64,000 bases of DNA, from assembly GCA_025266875.1 (NCBI GenBank), contig JALLLT010000006.1, positions 806,001-870,000 of the forward strand. Direction: 5' to 3'. Below are positions 44,721 to 57,626 of the stretch, one piece after another. The notes below the pieces were generated by a model. It was not told the origin of the DNA, did no database searches, and saw only the letters and a list, made by a program, of their open reading frames with translations. Within the stretch, counting starts at the first letter, position 1. Each line of letters begins with the position of its first letter. The stretch comes from Fennellomyces sp. T-0311. Lineage: Eukaryota > Mucoromycota > Mucoromycetes > Mucorales > Lichtheimiaceae. Position numbers and translations under genes: made by a program.

Positions 44721-46581
44721 TTCATTTTTATGTATTATACCACCAATTTAAGCTAAGATGTTTTCTGAGGCTAAGCACGGACGTATGAGATAACTAGTTG
44801 GTAGACACATTCGAGGAAAAAGGAAGGGATGCTAACTGGCTATGGGAGACGAATAACAGCATCTACATAGTTGTTCTGGTTTCGGCTAGTAAGACACTTA
44901 CAAGATTCCAGGGTATTTTCAGCAGATGTAAAGTTCTAAACAGCATAAATGGAGACCGATGTACGTACGTACGTAATAGTAATATATACCAGGTGGATCA
45001 TTATAGTAAAGTGGCATTAAGTATCAGTAGAAAGGGGTATTAAATTTTAGTCGGTAAGGATGTACTACATAGTAGCATTATAGTTAACTGCTTGTTCACC
45101 TGACGATCAAAGGTATGTATGTATCATCCGCTCTGCTTTATATTCTTCATGTTGGTTTGTGTACTGCTGTATAAATGAAATGATTTGGATTTGAAACAAA
45201 GTGCCCAGTTCATTGACGCTTTTTCTGTTCATCGAGAAAAACCATCTATAAGGCACGTTCTTCAAAGGCGAGGAGATATAGACATACATATCCGATATTC
45301 ATAGTAGGTATTCGTCTGTGAAAAATGTAATAGGCTGTACTACTATAACACAAAGATAAAGTATATAGAAAGCATCATTTTCCTTCTATGAACGGTGTAC
45401 CTTTTTAAGATAACATCTTTCATGGGTCCCAAGTTTATTGTAACCTTGCGACGGGTCGGAAGAGATTCCGATATTATTATTAGCTTTTGCACTACAACCG
45501 CTGCATTATGTCAACTCACATTTGCGTTATCGCTCAGGAGCTTTAGGGATATGGTTGCAAGCATTGTGCGCTTTTTAAGATTACCTGTCTATGTAGTTGA
45601 ATGACTTGAAGCTGAACACACTATACCGATCGTCGCATCACATATAAGGCCATTTACAATTTATTTTGCAGGTATGATACAGCTGAGAGGGAAGTATATA
45701 TATATATATATTGAAAATCATTGAGGGACGTAATGCTTGTGCGTATGTCGATTGTTCTGTTGGGTGTTATGGGGGCGATATGTGGGTATATCAAGGATTT
45801 CATCCGCAGGAATACAAGAAAAATATTAGCTAATGTGTAGAGAAGCGAAAGCAATCTGATGATTATTACGAAAACGCCCGAAGACGAACTATTGATGCTC
45901 CAGCACCTCCTATTGCTTTCAAAGTGCTATTAAACGAAAGTATTCTGGATGATAGGTCATTGACTCAACAAATCAAAGCATCGACATTATAGTGAGCACG
46001 TTTATTCATTCTATTCATATCAAATAGTATTTTGATCCGGAGTGTAGTCGTACATCAGCCTTGCTTGTTTTCCATCAATGTCCAAAATAAGCGGACTGCT
46101 TGCTGATCAAGATCGATATTAACATCAGTATTGTAGATTTATATTCAGTCTACTAATTTGACGATATCTCTCCTCATCGCAGCCACGGCAAAAGAAACTA
46201 TCTTCTTCCAAGAGCTCTGTATGAACTTAAACTGTTAAATAAGCATGTCATACATGTTTTGTCTTACAATCATCCCGCTTTTGCAACAGGTTCCAAAAAC
46301 TCAGAAGCATCACCTGCGATTACCGAGAGGTTACACAACAGGAAATATAATTATTAAGTGCCGACCCCTGACAGGGTGTATGCAGAACGAATATGCACGA
46401 AGTGAGGGTCCAGCGTATTACAAAAAAAGTAGTACGCGCCGATTTCTTTGTTCCAAAAGTATAAGTTGGAGCCTTATTGACATTGGTGCATCGGATCTTG
46501 TGAAATTCGCATACATAAAGAAATATATTGATTGTTTCCGAGTGATACAACACGAGAATGGGCTCTCTCATCTGTGATAGA
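44721..46581. other. Gene-poor region with one orphan exon
   Basis: About 1.9 kb. Apart from the exon-like block at 45841-45992 I see only unsupported open frames, such as 45395-45604 and 46245-46577, and an AT microsatellite. Confidence 0.45.
45841..45992 (+). pseudogene. Orphan 3' exon of an unknown gene
   Basis: After a good branch site and acceptor (TTAGCTAATGTGTAG), an open block opens in phase 1. It encodes KRKQSDDYYENARRRTID, then APAPPIAFKVLLNESILDD and RSLTQQIKASTL before TAG. The composition is protein-like, yet no upstream exon in a matching frame could be found. It is probably a leftover of a degraded gene. Confidence 0.35.
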
Positions 46582-46754
46582 CACTGCAAAAAATTTTTGG
46601 GTGAATTTTGGTGAATAATTTTTCGAAGTGGTTAAACATAAGCTTTTTAACCACTTGAGTTACTAAAAATGGTAGTACAAGTGGTTAAAAAGCTTATGTT
46701 TAATCACCTCAAAAACTCATTCACCCAAAATTCACCCAAAAATTTTTTGCAGTG
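46582..46754. mobile_element. CACTA-like miniature inverted-repeat element
   Basis: 173 bp of almost full palindrome. The left end CACTGCAAAAAATTTTTGGG is matched by its inverse at the right end, and the match goes on for about 75 bp on each side with few differences, leaving a loop of roughly 20 bp. The element is flanked by AGA on both sides (46579-46581 and 46755-46757), a 3-bp target duplication. Ends that begin CACTG together with a 3-bp duplication are the signature of CACTA/EnSpm transposons. It has no coding capacity, so it would be a non-autonomous copy. Confidence 0.75.
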
Positions 46755-46969
46755 AGACCCAGCGGTGAATAGACTTTACGGAGAGACACTGTACGATTTC
46801 CTATTCGTCAACTGCTGCTTAAATTTCAGATCGACACGACATTGGCATACGGCAAAATTTCTATATTTGGCGATATGATAAAAAAAATGTTTAACATGCT
46901 TTGAAACAAAAGCAAGGAATAAAAGAGGGAAGCGCAAGGAGGGTATCAAAGACGGAGAATGAAGTCAAT

Positions 46970-47785
46970 TTATCGCTTGAAAAAAACTGCCAGCAGAAGA
47001 GCACACATAGATAAGAAGGTCATTGCAGAGGTGGATAGAACAATGCCACGGGATGCCGGGAAGTATCCCTTGGTCATGGTAGTCTGTGAGTGAAAATAGC
47101 GGACAAAGCCAAAGCAAAGGAAGATCATCGCCATACAGATGAACATTAGCCCCACGGGCCTGCCCCATGTCTGGAGATGTGGGTCGTGCTCTACGGCTCG
47201 ATCAAGGCGGAAGAGTTGGGTGATGCCCACACCTACAGAGATGGTGGATAAAGACGAACGCAACCAGGCCAAGTACGTACGTTCGTTCGCTATCGGAGTC
47301 ATTTCAGTATCGACGGTAACAAACAATGCATCATGTACAATATACAAACCTAAATGGTCGCGAGCAACACTTCCAGTGTTTTCTAGATACAGGGACGCCG
47401 AGCACTTGCTGATACCATCGCTTAGTATTTCCAGCCAGCCCGGTCGCGGCATCTGTTGGCGGTTCCGGATCAACAGCGGTTGCTGTTCGTCGTCTGTTTC
47501 GTCATCTTTGGGACTTTGCACAACCACTTGTCGTGAACATGAACATCGATGCATGTTTAGAGTATCGCTAGAATTGGTGCGTGCAGTTATTCGGCTTTCG
47601 CCAAGACGGTGCCGTTGTGGCAGGTCTGTGCTGTCTACACGTGAAAGCTCGTCCTCGAGCTGGGGCTGCAGGTGCGGGGTGTCGTTAGGAGTGTAGAAAG
47701 AAGCGGGTGAGGAGGACAAGGCGGACGTCAGCATGGAGTTGTAGTTCATGTTGCGCTGCTTAATGGACGGAGGTCGAGATGGCAT
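46970..47785 (-). CDS. DUF202 (YidH-type) membrane protein
   Basis: Exons 47350-47785 and 46970-47289 join to 756 nt, 251 aa. The first 145 residues are polar and low complexity, ending in LYLENTGSVARDHLANERTYLAWLRSSLS. The block from NERTYLAWLR onward is the DUF202 signature, followed by three membrane helices: STISVGVGITQLF, PVGLMFICMAMIFLCFGF and VLSTSAMTFLSMCALLLAVFF. DUF202 is the membrane part of the vacuolar polyphosphate polymerase subunits (Vtc) and also occurs alone in small fungal proteins like this one. No SPX or catalytic VTC domain is present, so function stays open. The antisense frame of 185 codons at 47139-47696 is a shadow. Confidence 0.85.
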   Translation of the reverse strand: MPSRPPSIKQRNMNYNSMLTSALSSSPASFYTPNDTPHLQPQLEDELSRVDSTDLPQRHRLGESRITARTNSSDTLNMHRCSCSRQVVVQSPKDDETDDEQQPLLIRNRQQMPRPGWLEILSDGISKCSASLYLENTGSVARDHLGLYIVHDALFVTVDTEMTPIANERTYLAWLRSSLSTISVGVGITQLFRLDRAVEHDPHLQTWGRPVGLMFICMAMIFLCFGFVRYFHSQTTMTKGYFPASRGIVLSTSAMTFLSMCALLLAVFFKR

Positions 47786-48367
47786 GGTTCAATGTTAAAA
47801 AGAGTACGCAAAATTCGGTGGCGGGGGGACCGCAATTTCATTGCCGCTTGCCCGGTTACACAGAGCAACAAACATCGATGCGGATAGCGTCACTCAGGAG
47901 GTGGGTTGCGCCTTCCACAGTAACGATCATCTTTCCTTTTCTGCCTTACTTATGTCATGGTCCAGCAGTTTGGGCACAGCCACACACTGCAATAGCCATG
48001 TCCTTTTTATTAGTCTGAAACACAAGGACAATCCTTGTGTTAATATCATATCATACAATAGAATTCTTCAAACGATGGTTCCCGCTTATATTTGTAACTT
48101 CTTTCCACCCCCTCGTGATGCAGGGTCATTTTTGTTTTACCTAATTGTCATGGTAACTGGGAAAGATCTTGCAGAAAAAGCCTTGTTAACGACAAGTCGC
48201 TTTTGCATTTATATTGGAAGTTAGTTGCCATGGTGACGGTAGCGGAGGAGGGTTGCGTGATCAGTCGTCATCAGGCGCAAAGAACACAAACGGTGTTTCA
48301 GGCGGAAACAAAGTTTGCGGAGTGCGGCGAAATAAAGTGGTGGTTGATCAGAAGAAAAACCTTTTTT
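47786..48367. other. Intergenic
   Basis: 580 bp. Overlapping plus-strand open frames at 47779-48224 begin at alternative codons and lack support. Confidence 0.45.
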
Positions 48368-50482
48368 TTATTTCGTAAGCTTATGCTGGCCCTTTTCCGC
48401 GCGTGTCTCGCCCGTCATTTTCGCCGTCTTTGCACCAAACTGGATTGCCCGCTTCCAATTCCGGCATGCATTCACTAAACCAACCGAGTTCGCGACGTGT
48501 CGTAATAATAATTTTTCCCCAATCCCACGCCCATATCGCATATCCATCTTTAGATCGATCGGCAGTCGACAGAGATGGTTCACAACGGCTGTACTGAGAA
48601 AAGGGAACCGCGCTTCTTTCCCGTGGTCAGATATAATACGATCATCGCGACCTGTAAATTAAGATTAAAAGCGATTCAGTAAGTGATATATGTATGCCAA
48701 GGATAGTTTGCGCGTTTCCAATTACCCAAGTTTCTGAATGATATCCGGTCCACATCGAGTTGCGTCTGTGTACATTGGGTCAAATCAAAAACAACATTTG
48801 TCTGGCTGTTGACTTACTTCTGAGATCAACCGTTCCCATCCACCATGTCGAAATGCCTCGCGATGTCGCGAGTATCCACCAAGCTGTTCATCTGCTCCCA
48901 GGCCTGATATCAATACTCGGGCGTGGCTTTCGTAAGACTCGATGTTTCCATCAACATCAATAACACCTTTGCCGCGTGATGCAAACCAAAGCGCCATGGC
49001 TATACTCTACATGGCTACGTGAATACCGCCATCTAATGCGTTGATACAAATAACAAACAGCTTACTAGATCCATAACGGTGTCAAGCGGATGCATCAAGT
49101 CAATTATATGCTCGCGGTGGGCCATTGCTTCGGTATAAGGTACGTTAACTTCTATGAAATGCCATGTTCGTTCAGGCGCTATTTCTCTGAAAGCCTAACT
49201 CAGTGCCATTCGTTTGTTGTTTCTTTACAAAAACCAAACCTTAGTTCAGCAACACTGGCACGTCCTGTGATCCGATCAGGAGTATCGTAAACAGGTCGAG
49301 TTTCTTGCTTTTGCTGTTTTGCATTTTGAGCTCGAGGATTTTCAAACGCGACATTGAGCAGATCAATTGGCTCAGATAATGGCAAGTGTCGATGCGCCAG
49401 CGCAGCGAGAGTTATACAGTCGAGACCTCCTGAAAACAAAACAGCAACCCGTGGACGAGAATGTACGACACTAGTACTTATTTTTTAAGATTTTGAGAAT
49501 TCCATGTGCATATGACTTACTCTAAATAAGGTATATCAGCGACACGTCGTTTGACAGCATCATCAAGAACGCCGGTAAATGCATGAGTTGCTTCTTGCAT
49601 TCTTGCATCCTGCACAGGCAATTCATCGTTGCTTTCAAGTGCTTCAGTTGACAGAGATGGCAATTCCAGATTCAGACGAGGAAATGGCAACGGCTATTTG
49701 GGTGTCACAATCAAAGGATTTGCGTTTATAACTTTTGTCAAAACATACCAAACCCAATTTGTCGTCATTTTCTTGTAGCCATGGAAACAGTCGCACAGGA
49801 TTTTGACATACGGTAAACTCGCTATCCAAGTAAGGTTTCTTGTCCAATTGGATACAAAAGATGCCTTTTGCTGGGACCTCTTCCCACGCCACCTTATCAT
49901 CATGTTTGGCGGTGGAACTGATCAGCAGCGAATTTTCTTCTCGATGCCATAAAAGTGACCGACGACCAAGACAATCACGACCAAACCAAACTTTCTTGGC
50001 GTGTTCCTGCCAGAAAACAAATGCAAAGGGACCCTCAATTTGAGAGAAGAGATTTAAAATTGCCTCATCAGAATCAGCAAGTGAGAGCCGCTGCATCAAT
50101 GCCGCGGTATCGTTTTCCTCCAAAGCTATCTGCTCCCATGTGAGAAAAAAAAAGCCCACCAGTTATACTCGCACAACACATACTTGTAACCCATCGAAAA
50201 TCTCGCCGTTCCAACACAAGATATTTCCATTCTCACACACTGGTTGGGGTACGTTATCTCGTCCTCGCAAGTGCAGCACTGTCGAATAAAACTGAAGTGT
50301 AGTATCGGACACTACGATCGTCTGTGTCTGTTGTGAATCGGGTCCTGTATAAAAAAAAAGTCAACTTTTTTGTAATCGCTCATGATCTCCAATGTACCTC
50401 GCTTCGTGTTGATTTCTTGTAATGTTTGCCACAATCGTGAATCGACTGGATCCCTCGCCAGGGAAAATAATATGCCACACAT
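48368..50482 (-). CDS. ASNSD1: ASNSD1-like asparagine-synthetase-domain protein
   Basis: Nine exons on the minus strand: 50398-50482, 50184-50344, 49749-50129, 49521-49693, 49240-49470, 49066-49186, 48818-49006, 48726-48765 and 48368-48651 (1665 nt, 554 aa, all in frame). The start MCGILFSLARD puts a Cys at position 2, as in Ntn-type glutamine amidotransferases, and KRGPDSQQ and ILCWNGEIFDG belong to the same domain. The synthetase domain has the PP-loop LFSGGLDCITLAAL, SGLGADEQLGGYSRHR and DHGKEARFPFLS. The long spacer between the domains and the overall order match the ASNSD1 family rather than classical asparagine synthetase. The reaction of this family is not established. The stop at 48368-48370 ends the basic C-terminus. 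Confidence 0.93.
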
Positions 50483-50909
50483 CAGAGAAGCAGTGCTGAG
50501 CGCACTGTGACTACGTAGAAGCGTATCTGATTTTCTTCAATGTCAGTTGTTGTCATTAAAAAGATTTACGTACGTCTTGTCAGGAGGTTGCCTTATAGAC
50601 ATATGGATGTTTTCATCACAGTCAGAGATCTTGATGTAGATACAAAGCTTCAAATGGTAGTATCTAGCTTGGTATGGAGAAGTACAATTACATTGGTGAT
50701 TTATTCGGATCAAACAATATGTTGTACATGGGATTGATGTATTTTGCATGCTAACAAGTTCTGAATACTATAACCGCGAATGTGCTAATTGTTTACGCGC
50801 CTTATGACCATTTCTTCGAACAGAGTAAGGTCTCTTAGCCTCCCGTAACGTACTATCCAACGCCCAGAGATCGAATGGATGGCGTTGTACCGGGTGTTTG
50901 CTGCTGGAC
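50483..50909. other. Intergenic
   Basis: 430 bp between the start of ASNSD1 and the stop of the LRR remnant. No gene is supported. Confidence 0.4.
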
Positions 50910-52045
50910 CTATTCCATCACTTCATCCCGGTAAAGCGTTGTTTCACCATCCATAACGGAAACCGCAAAGAAATCGACCAGGGCCAAATTCGGGTTCGTG
51001 TTCAACAGTTGCTGTAGCCCTTCTTTAGGAACATCTGGCCACGCATCAGCATCACATACATAACTTGTGTGAAACTCTTGAGCAGTGTTAGGGAAGCCAG
51101 TGCGTCGAGTATTGCAAAACTTAGGCTGTAGACTTTTCCGAATGTCATCCTTTCAATCCGTGCTCTGCCAAGCGCCCTGATGTAATACACAATATCTTTG
51201 TACCGTAAACCTGGATCGTACTGCAACTCAGACACCTTTAGTGTCGATACCGTAGCAATCGCTTTTATGTTTCTGATCCACGCTCGGTATATATCCCTTG
51301 CATCTACAAATCTTTCATATTTGAACGACTAGTTAACCGATTAAGAAATTCTGTTGTTTTCTGATCGGCTACTTTGATATTATCCACATCCTCGTATGAA
51401 ATTTCGCAGGTTTTCAGAATCTTTAACTGCTTTGGATATTCAAATTGTGTAGGTAACGGACCCGGTATAATCAAATCAAGTATGGATAGGGTTTCCAATG
51501 CAGGTAGTCGATCAATAAGCATTGGTATGCAAACGCCATCGAACGTGCCGTGTAATAAATGTAGATTCGCGAGACGATACATAGTAGGAAGTAATTGAAA
51601 ATCGAACAATCCATCGGTTAGTACAGGTGGATAATCCAGTCTCAAAGTCTCCAAAGAAGGGTAGTGACTCAGCGCCGCAGGACTAGAAGTAACGGAATCT
51701 GACACCAACACACGTAAACTCGGCAGCGAGAGTGGCTGCAACACTGAAGAGGAGTGAAATGAATTTGCCTTATCCGATGTAGCTAGTGAGGCACCATTCT
51801 GCTACAAGTCTTTCTAAATCCTGATAATAAGTCAATCCTATATTGACAAGATAGCACCGGAAGACGCAACTTTAGTACTTGGAAAAGCTGAGCGTTCCCG
51901 TGAGGGACATCAAGTTTCAGTGTGGGCAATTGAATGGAGCGATCACCGGCATTGTTTGGAATCCTGTTTTCCAGAGCTGCTGATCTTGTAATCGCATACG
52001 ACGTTTCATTTCGCTTTATGCTGATATCCGCTAACGACACGTTGC
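50910..52045 (-). pseudogene. LRR (F-box-like) gene remnant
   Basis: Minus-strand blocks resemble the LRR part of fungal F-box proteins: LPTLKLDVPHGNAQLF, YYQDLERLVAEWCL, LPSLRVLVSDSV, HYPSLETLRLDYPPVL, YRLANLHLLHGTFDGV, LPALETLSILDLI and, at the end, AWPDVPKEGLQQLLNTNPNL followed by a stop at 50910-50912. The blocks change frame at about 51310 and again near 51080-51130, with no splice sites that would explain the first change. No ATG or F-box could be placed at the 5' end, which runs close to the POL1 start. Missed introns remain possible, but decay is more likely. Confidence 0.55.
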
Positions 52046-52168
52046 TGTAGTGAAATAAGTTGCTGTAGTGGAAACAGCGTGATAAACGCGTTGTGACTAC
52101 CAGGCGCGTACCTGGATTTTTGTTGGCGAAAAAGCGCGTCTGGACTTCTTTTTTTTCTGTGCGCCAAC

Positions 52169-55100
52169 ATGAGTGACGAGCGAAGTGCAAGAAGAGCACG
52201 CTTGGCTAATTTACGCTCAAAACGAGGAAAGAGTAAACACGTATGCAACACACTTCCAGACATTGTATCTCGTTGATTGACTTTATATCAGGTTGAGGAC
52301 GATGATCAGATCTATGACGAAGTAGACGACAAAGATTATAGCGCAGTATACGACGACGAAAACTTTGTCGAAGACGATGACCAAGGCGGATACATTGATA
52401 ACGGTTACAATGATGACCAACAGTTTTCGGACGACTACGACGATGTCGATAACAAGTTACCCAGTACGTTATTGAATGCCAGTGAATCCATTCAAAACTT
52501 AAAAAAGAGGTTGCAGGCAAACGAAAGCGCAAAGTTGGAGTAAAAAAGGAAAAGCCAGCAGAAGCAGGGTCCAGAAACATCACGACCATGTTCACCCAGT
52601 CCGTGATGAACCGTAAAACAAAGCAGGAAGAGGTGACTTATTTCTATCTCTCACGAAAACATAAAAAAGCTGACCTGTAAGCACAGAAACCGAAACGGGA
52701 AGATGATGACAGTTTTATGGCGGAACTCCTTGCCGGGATCAGTAGCGATATTGTAGAAAGAAGTTCCTCGCAAGCACCCAATCTCGGATTCGTTCACAAG
52801 CAACGATCATCGCGCCCATATGGCGCAGGATTGAGCTCAGGATACGTCGTTCGCGGTGGATCTGCACGCAACGCAGTCTCTTCTCAACGATCGATCTCGT
52901 CAGCTGCAACCGATGTCTCTGGTGTGAGCAGCTTGAAAAGAGCAAAAGCCCGAAGCGAGAATCGAGTGTCGTTTTCGGTCCCATCCAACCAAGACTCGCG
53001 CATGGACACCGACGCCCCAGTTATCAAACAAGAGGCAAACACGCATGCCGCCAATATCAACGATTACCCGGCCTCGGACGATACAGATCTCATGGAAGCG
53101 ATGGAAGAGTACGAGGAACAGCATGGAAATACCAAAGTGGACGAAAAGGCTGTCGAGAATCTCGAGGTGCCAAAGGTTGAATCAGCATTTCAGCGCATGA
53201 AAGTGAAAGAGGAGCGTCCGGATCTGCAAACATGGGAATCGGCTGCTGCGTTGGTCAAGGACAGCATTCCGGCCCAGTCTTTGGAAGACGATTTGAAGGC
53301 AATGGGTTCGGCAAACGATATCAATGCGTTGGAAGCAGATGGTAGTTTGCATATGTGGTGGTACGATGCGTACGAAAGACGCGATAAAGGAGCGGTTCAC
53401 TTGTTTGGCAAGGTGGGTGGAAAGTGTGGCTAGATGGAGGCAATATTCCTGAACCCCCAGTTTGTAGGTTTTGAACAAGAGCAACAATCGCTATGTCAGT
53501 TGCTGTGTCGCTGTCAACAATATCGACCGTACTCTCTATGCGCTTCCGCGAAAGTACAGATTGGGTGGTAATGTATGCCGTAATATTAATATGGATACGG
53601 AACTTACTTGGATATCTAATCAGAACAAGGCAACCCTACAACGGAAGAAGTGGAGATCAAAGATGTGTACAAGGAGGTTGTTTCGCTGGCCCAGCGCGCT
53701 GGTGTCGGGAAAATAACTGGAGCACCCGTGACTCGAAAGTACGCCTTTGAGCTACCAGATGTGCCTGCTGAATCAGAGTATGTTGAGATCCATTATTCGT
53801 ACAGAGGTAAAAGACAAAAGAAGGGTGTGGTATCGAATTCAAGCAATCTCACATAAGGATCATAGAACCTACATTGCCAGAAAACTTCAGTGGTGATACA
53901 TTCAGTCGCGTGTTTGGCACCAATACTGGACCACTGGAGCACTTGTTGATCGGCCAAGATATCATGGGCCCATGTTGGCTAAAGATCGATGGTGCGACGG
54001 CCGAAGATAGCCCGGTAATGACCTATCTAGCGATTCGGGACCAGCGCTAAATGATCATTATTCAGAAAACGTGGTGCAAAGCAGAATACAATGTATACGG
54101 TCCAAACAAGGTGACCCCATTACGGGACACCGATGGCAATGCACCTACACATATCCCTCCGTTAGTTGTGCTATCACTCAGTCTTCGAACCATCATGAAC
54201 CATCAAAAGAACCAGAACGAAATTGTTGCCGCAAGTGGTCTTGTTTGCACCCAAGGTACGGAAATTATTATTGCTTAGCAATAGATGAACAGAAAAACTG
54301 ACCAAATAACTACAGTTCAGATCGACGAGCCTACATCCATCGAAAGCCAACCCAAAACAAGATTTACAATCCTGCGTCAACTGAATAATACCCCATACCC
54401 AGCTGGTTTCAACAACCTTTTAACACGTGAGCGACAAAATGGACTTGCTATCCAGACAGAACGAACCGAAAATGCGCTGCTGAATTGCTTGCTAGGTAAG
54501 CTTGTATATTTTCTTCAAGTTTGATCACCGACTCTTTTTTCTATATACAAAAAAGCGAAAATACATGTTGCTGATCCCGATGTTATCGTTGGCCATAACT
54601 TTGCTGGATTTGATCTGGACGTTATGCTTCATCGAATGAAGATATTGGGTACACAACACTGGCACAAACTAGGTCGTTTCAAGCGTCATCGGTGGCCTGA
54701 ACTTCAATCGGGAGCTGGTGGTGCTGGTGAAGCAACGTACCAGGAAAGAACATTTATGAGCGGAAGACTTATTTGCGACACATATCTTGCGGCCAAGGAT
54801 CTTATTCGAAGCAAATCCTATCGATTGACCGATTTGGCACAGTCGCAATTGAAAATTGCTCGTGAGGATCTCGAATACGACAAGACGCACGAGTTTTACA
54901 AAGACAAGGATACCTTGATGCATCTGATCAAGCACTGCGTTTTCGATTGTTTCTTGACGTCTTCTCTCATGTTCAAACTTCAAGTCCTGCCATTGACCAA
55001 GCAGCTTACCAATTTGGCCGGAAACCTGTGGTAACGCTTTATCAGTCGATGATAGCAGTTGTATCTGATGGTATCTGTAGGTCAAGAACAATGACCGGTG

Positions 55101-57448
55101 CTCGAGCTGAACGAAACGAATTTCTGTTGCTGCACGAGTTCCATCGACAGTCTTACATTTGCCCCGACAAGCAGATCTTTAAGAAGGTTCCAGCAGAGCA
55201 ACTCGAAGTTGACTTTGATCCAGATGAAGGTTCGCGATGGTAAATATGCGTGATTGTGTCTAACGCGACTTTTATAGCAAACGAGCAGCTCCAAAAGACA
55301 ACCTTCAAGAAGGGTAGAAGGAAGCCTGCTTACATTGGTGGTCTTGTCCTGGAACCAAAGAGAGGCTTTTATGACAAATACGTCCTGTTGCTCGATTTTA
55401 ACAGTTTGTATCCTTCCATCATGCAAGAGTACAATATCTGCTTCACCACAGTCCAGCGTCATAACTTGCCACAAACCGACCAAGTGAGCATCTCTTATTT
55501 ATTTTCGCGTACATGCCTTTAACATTTATTGCAGGAGGACGCGGAAGATAAGGTACCCGATGTTCCGGATCAAGCAGTGGAACAAGGTGTATTACCACGT
55601 CTTATCAAAACACTTGTGGAACGTCGTCGTCAAGTGAAGAAGCTCATGAAGGATCCAAAGAATACCGAAGCAGAGCAGATGCAGTTCAACATTCGACAGC
55701 AAGCGCTCAAGTTGACTGCTAACAGTATGTACGGTTGTCTTGGTTTCCCTCATTCGCGTTTCTATGCCAAACCGTTGGCCATGTTGATCACATACAAGGG
55801 TCGCGAGATTCTTCAGAACACGGTGGATTTGGCAGGAGGACTGGATTTGAACGTTGTTTACGGTGATACGGATTCGATCATGGTGTATACCAACGAAACC
55901 GACATTGCAAAAGTCAAGGAGATGGGCAACATGCTGAAAAAGAAAGTGAACGAGCGATACAACTTGCTAGAGATTGATATTGATGGCTTCTTCAAGCACT
56001 TACTTTTGCTTAAAAAGAAAAAGTATGCTGCGTTGCTGGTCGAGGAGAAGCCTGATGGAACTCTATCTGAAAGTGTCGAAACCAAAGGTCTTGATCTTGT
56101 CCGAAGAGATTGGTGTGATCTCTCACATGACGTGTCATCGTAAGTCTACTGCATAGTACTAGTGTTTGTCAACTCACTTTTTCTTTTTATAAAAAGACGG
56201 GTTCTATCGTTTATCCTATCCGAGAAAGACCGGGAAGAAGTGGTGGATGAGATTCACAACTATCTCCAGCAAGTAGGCAAGGAGATCCGTGAAAATGAAG
56301 TGCCATTGGAGAAATTTGTCATCAACAAGGTATGCGTTCGATAACTCGATTATAATGGAACCTAATCCTTGTTGCATAAAGCAATTGACCAAGAACCCGC
56401 AAGAATACGCAGACGCCAAGGCTCAACCACATGTCCAAGTAGCTATGCGCATGCGACAGGCGGGAATCAGTGTAAAGTCGGGCGATACCATTCCATATGT
56501 TATTTGTCTTGTCGAAAATGTCCCTGGTGGCACTTCAGCTGGTTTTGCAGAACGAGCGTTCCATCCGGATGATGTGGTTCGAGACGAAATGCAACTTGGT
56601 AAATAGGCTATTTCCGTTTTAAGCTTGGCTTGTTTTTCTCCTGACGCCTATTCAACTAGACATCGACTGGTACCTGAATCAACAAGTCCATCCACCCGTC
56701 GGTCGTCTGTGCTCGCCCATTGATGGTACTGACATTGGTCGTCTGGCACAATGCTTGGGCCTGGACGGCTCCAAGTTCAACGTTGGCCGAACATATGCCG
56801 AAGATAACGACGAGTTCCTTACGTTGGAGTCACAAATCAATGACACCGAACGGTTCAAGGACGCCAAACGACTGGTTATTCGATGCAACGATTGTCGACA
56901 TGAGCAAGAATTCGAGGGAATCACACGACTTGTCAACGATAACGAGGTGGTTCCTGGTCTTCAGTGCAGCAATTGCAATCGATTGATCAAAGAAAGCGTC
57001 GCGCGTGCGGCCCTTGTTCGAGCAATCCGGGCGTACATCCAAAAGTACTATCAGGGCTGGCTGGTCTGCGATGACAATACGTGTTATGCGCGGACACGAT
57101 CCATGTCTGTTTTCGGTAAACGCTGTCTGCAGGAAGGCTGTCACGGGCAAATGAAACGCGAGGTAAAAGATGACGGGTTTTGATTGTAAACAAGGGAGCT
57201 GACACACATTGCATTAGTGCACCGACAAGCAACTGTATACGCAACTCTTGTACTTTTCATCCATCCTCGACCCATCTAAAGCTAAGCAAAAGGCAGCCGG
57301 CGCAACGTACTCGGCTTCCATTGAATCCATCATCAACAAACAGCACGACGTGTTTACCAGGCTCAACGCGGTGGCCGAAGACTACTTGCGGCGGTCGGCG
57401 TACCGTCACGTCGACCTGGGCAAACTCATGTCACTCGTAAAGATATAA
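52169..57448 (+). CDS. POL1: DNA polymerase alpha catalytic subunit
   Basis: A gene of many exons, from ATG 52169 ([20 protein letters not shown]) to the stop at 57446-57448. It encodes the catalytic subunit of the polymerase alpha-primase complex, which extends RNA primers at origins and on Okazaki fragments. The N-terminus is acidic ([15 protein letters not shown]), then [13 protein letters not shown] and a conserved [12 protein letters not shown]. The family B motifs are in place: the exonuclease-like fold around [15 protein letters not shown] (inactive in this family), motif [11 protein letters not shown] (55391-55420), motif [13 protein letters not shown] (from 55709) and motif C YGDTDS (55859-55876). 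The C-terminal zinc modules start with CNDC at about 56884 and end with CLQEGCHGQ. One junction (52470-52545) removes an intron that begins GTGAATCC; reading through it hits a stop. Confidence 0.95.
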
Positions 57449-57626
57449 CAACGCATATTCTATAATAAAGCATGAACTGTAAATTTAGCAAGAATCACCG
57501 TGCGCTCTGATCATAATGGAGCGGGCCAGGGCAGCCACATCATTGTTTGTGGTGGGTTCATGTGACAGCGTGCTTGACAAAAGTGCGCTTAGTTGGTTGT
57601 CAGGTTTCATTCTCTTTCTTTCAAAA

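Noticed and set aside
44961..44975. GTACGTACGTACGT run as a regulatory palindrome
   Set aside because: A short simple repeat of the kind scattered through the AT-rich gaps here (GTAC/TACGTA are frequent); no gene start is nearby.
47139..47696. A 185-codon open frame on the plus strand
   Set aside because: Antisense shadow of the DUF202 gene; rich in Ser/Arg/Cys from the complementary codons and without any family likeness.
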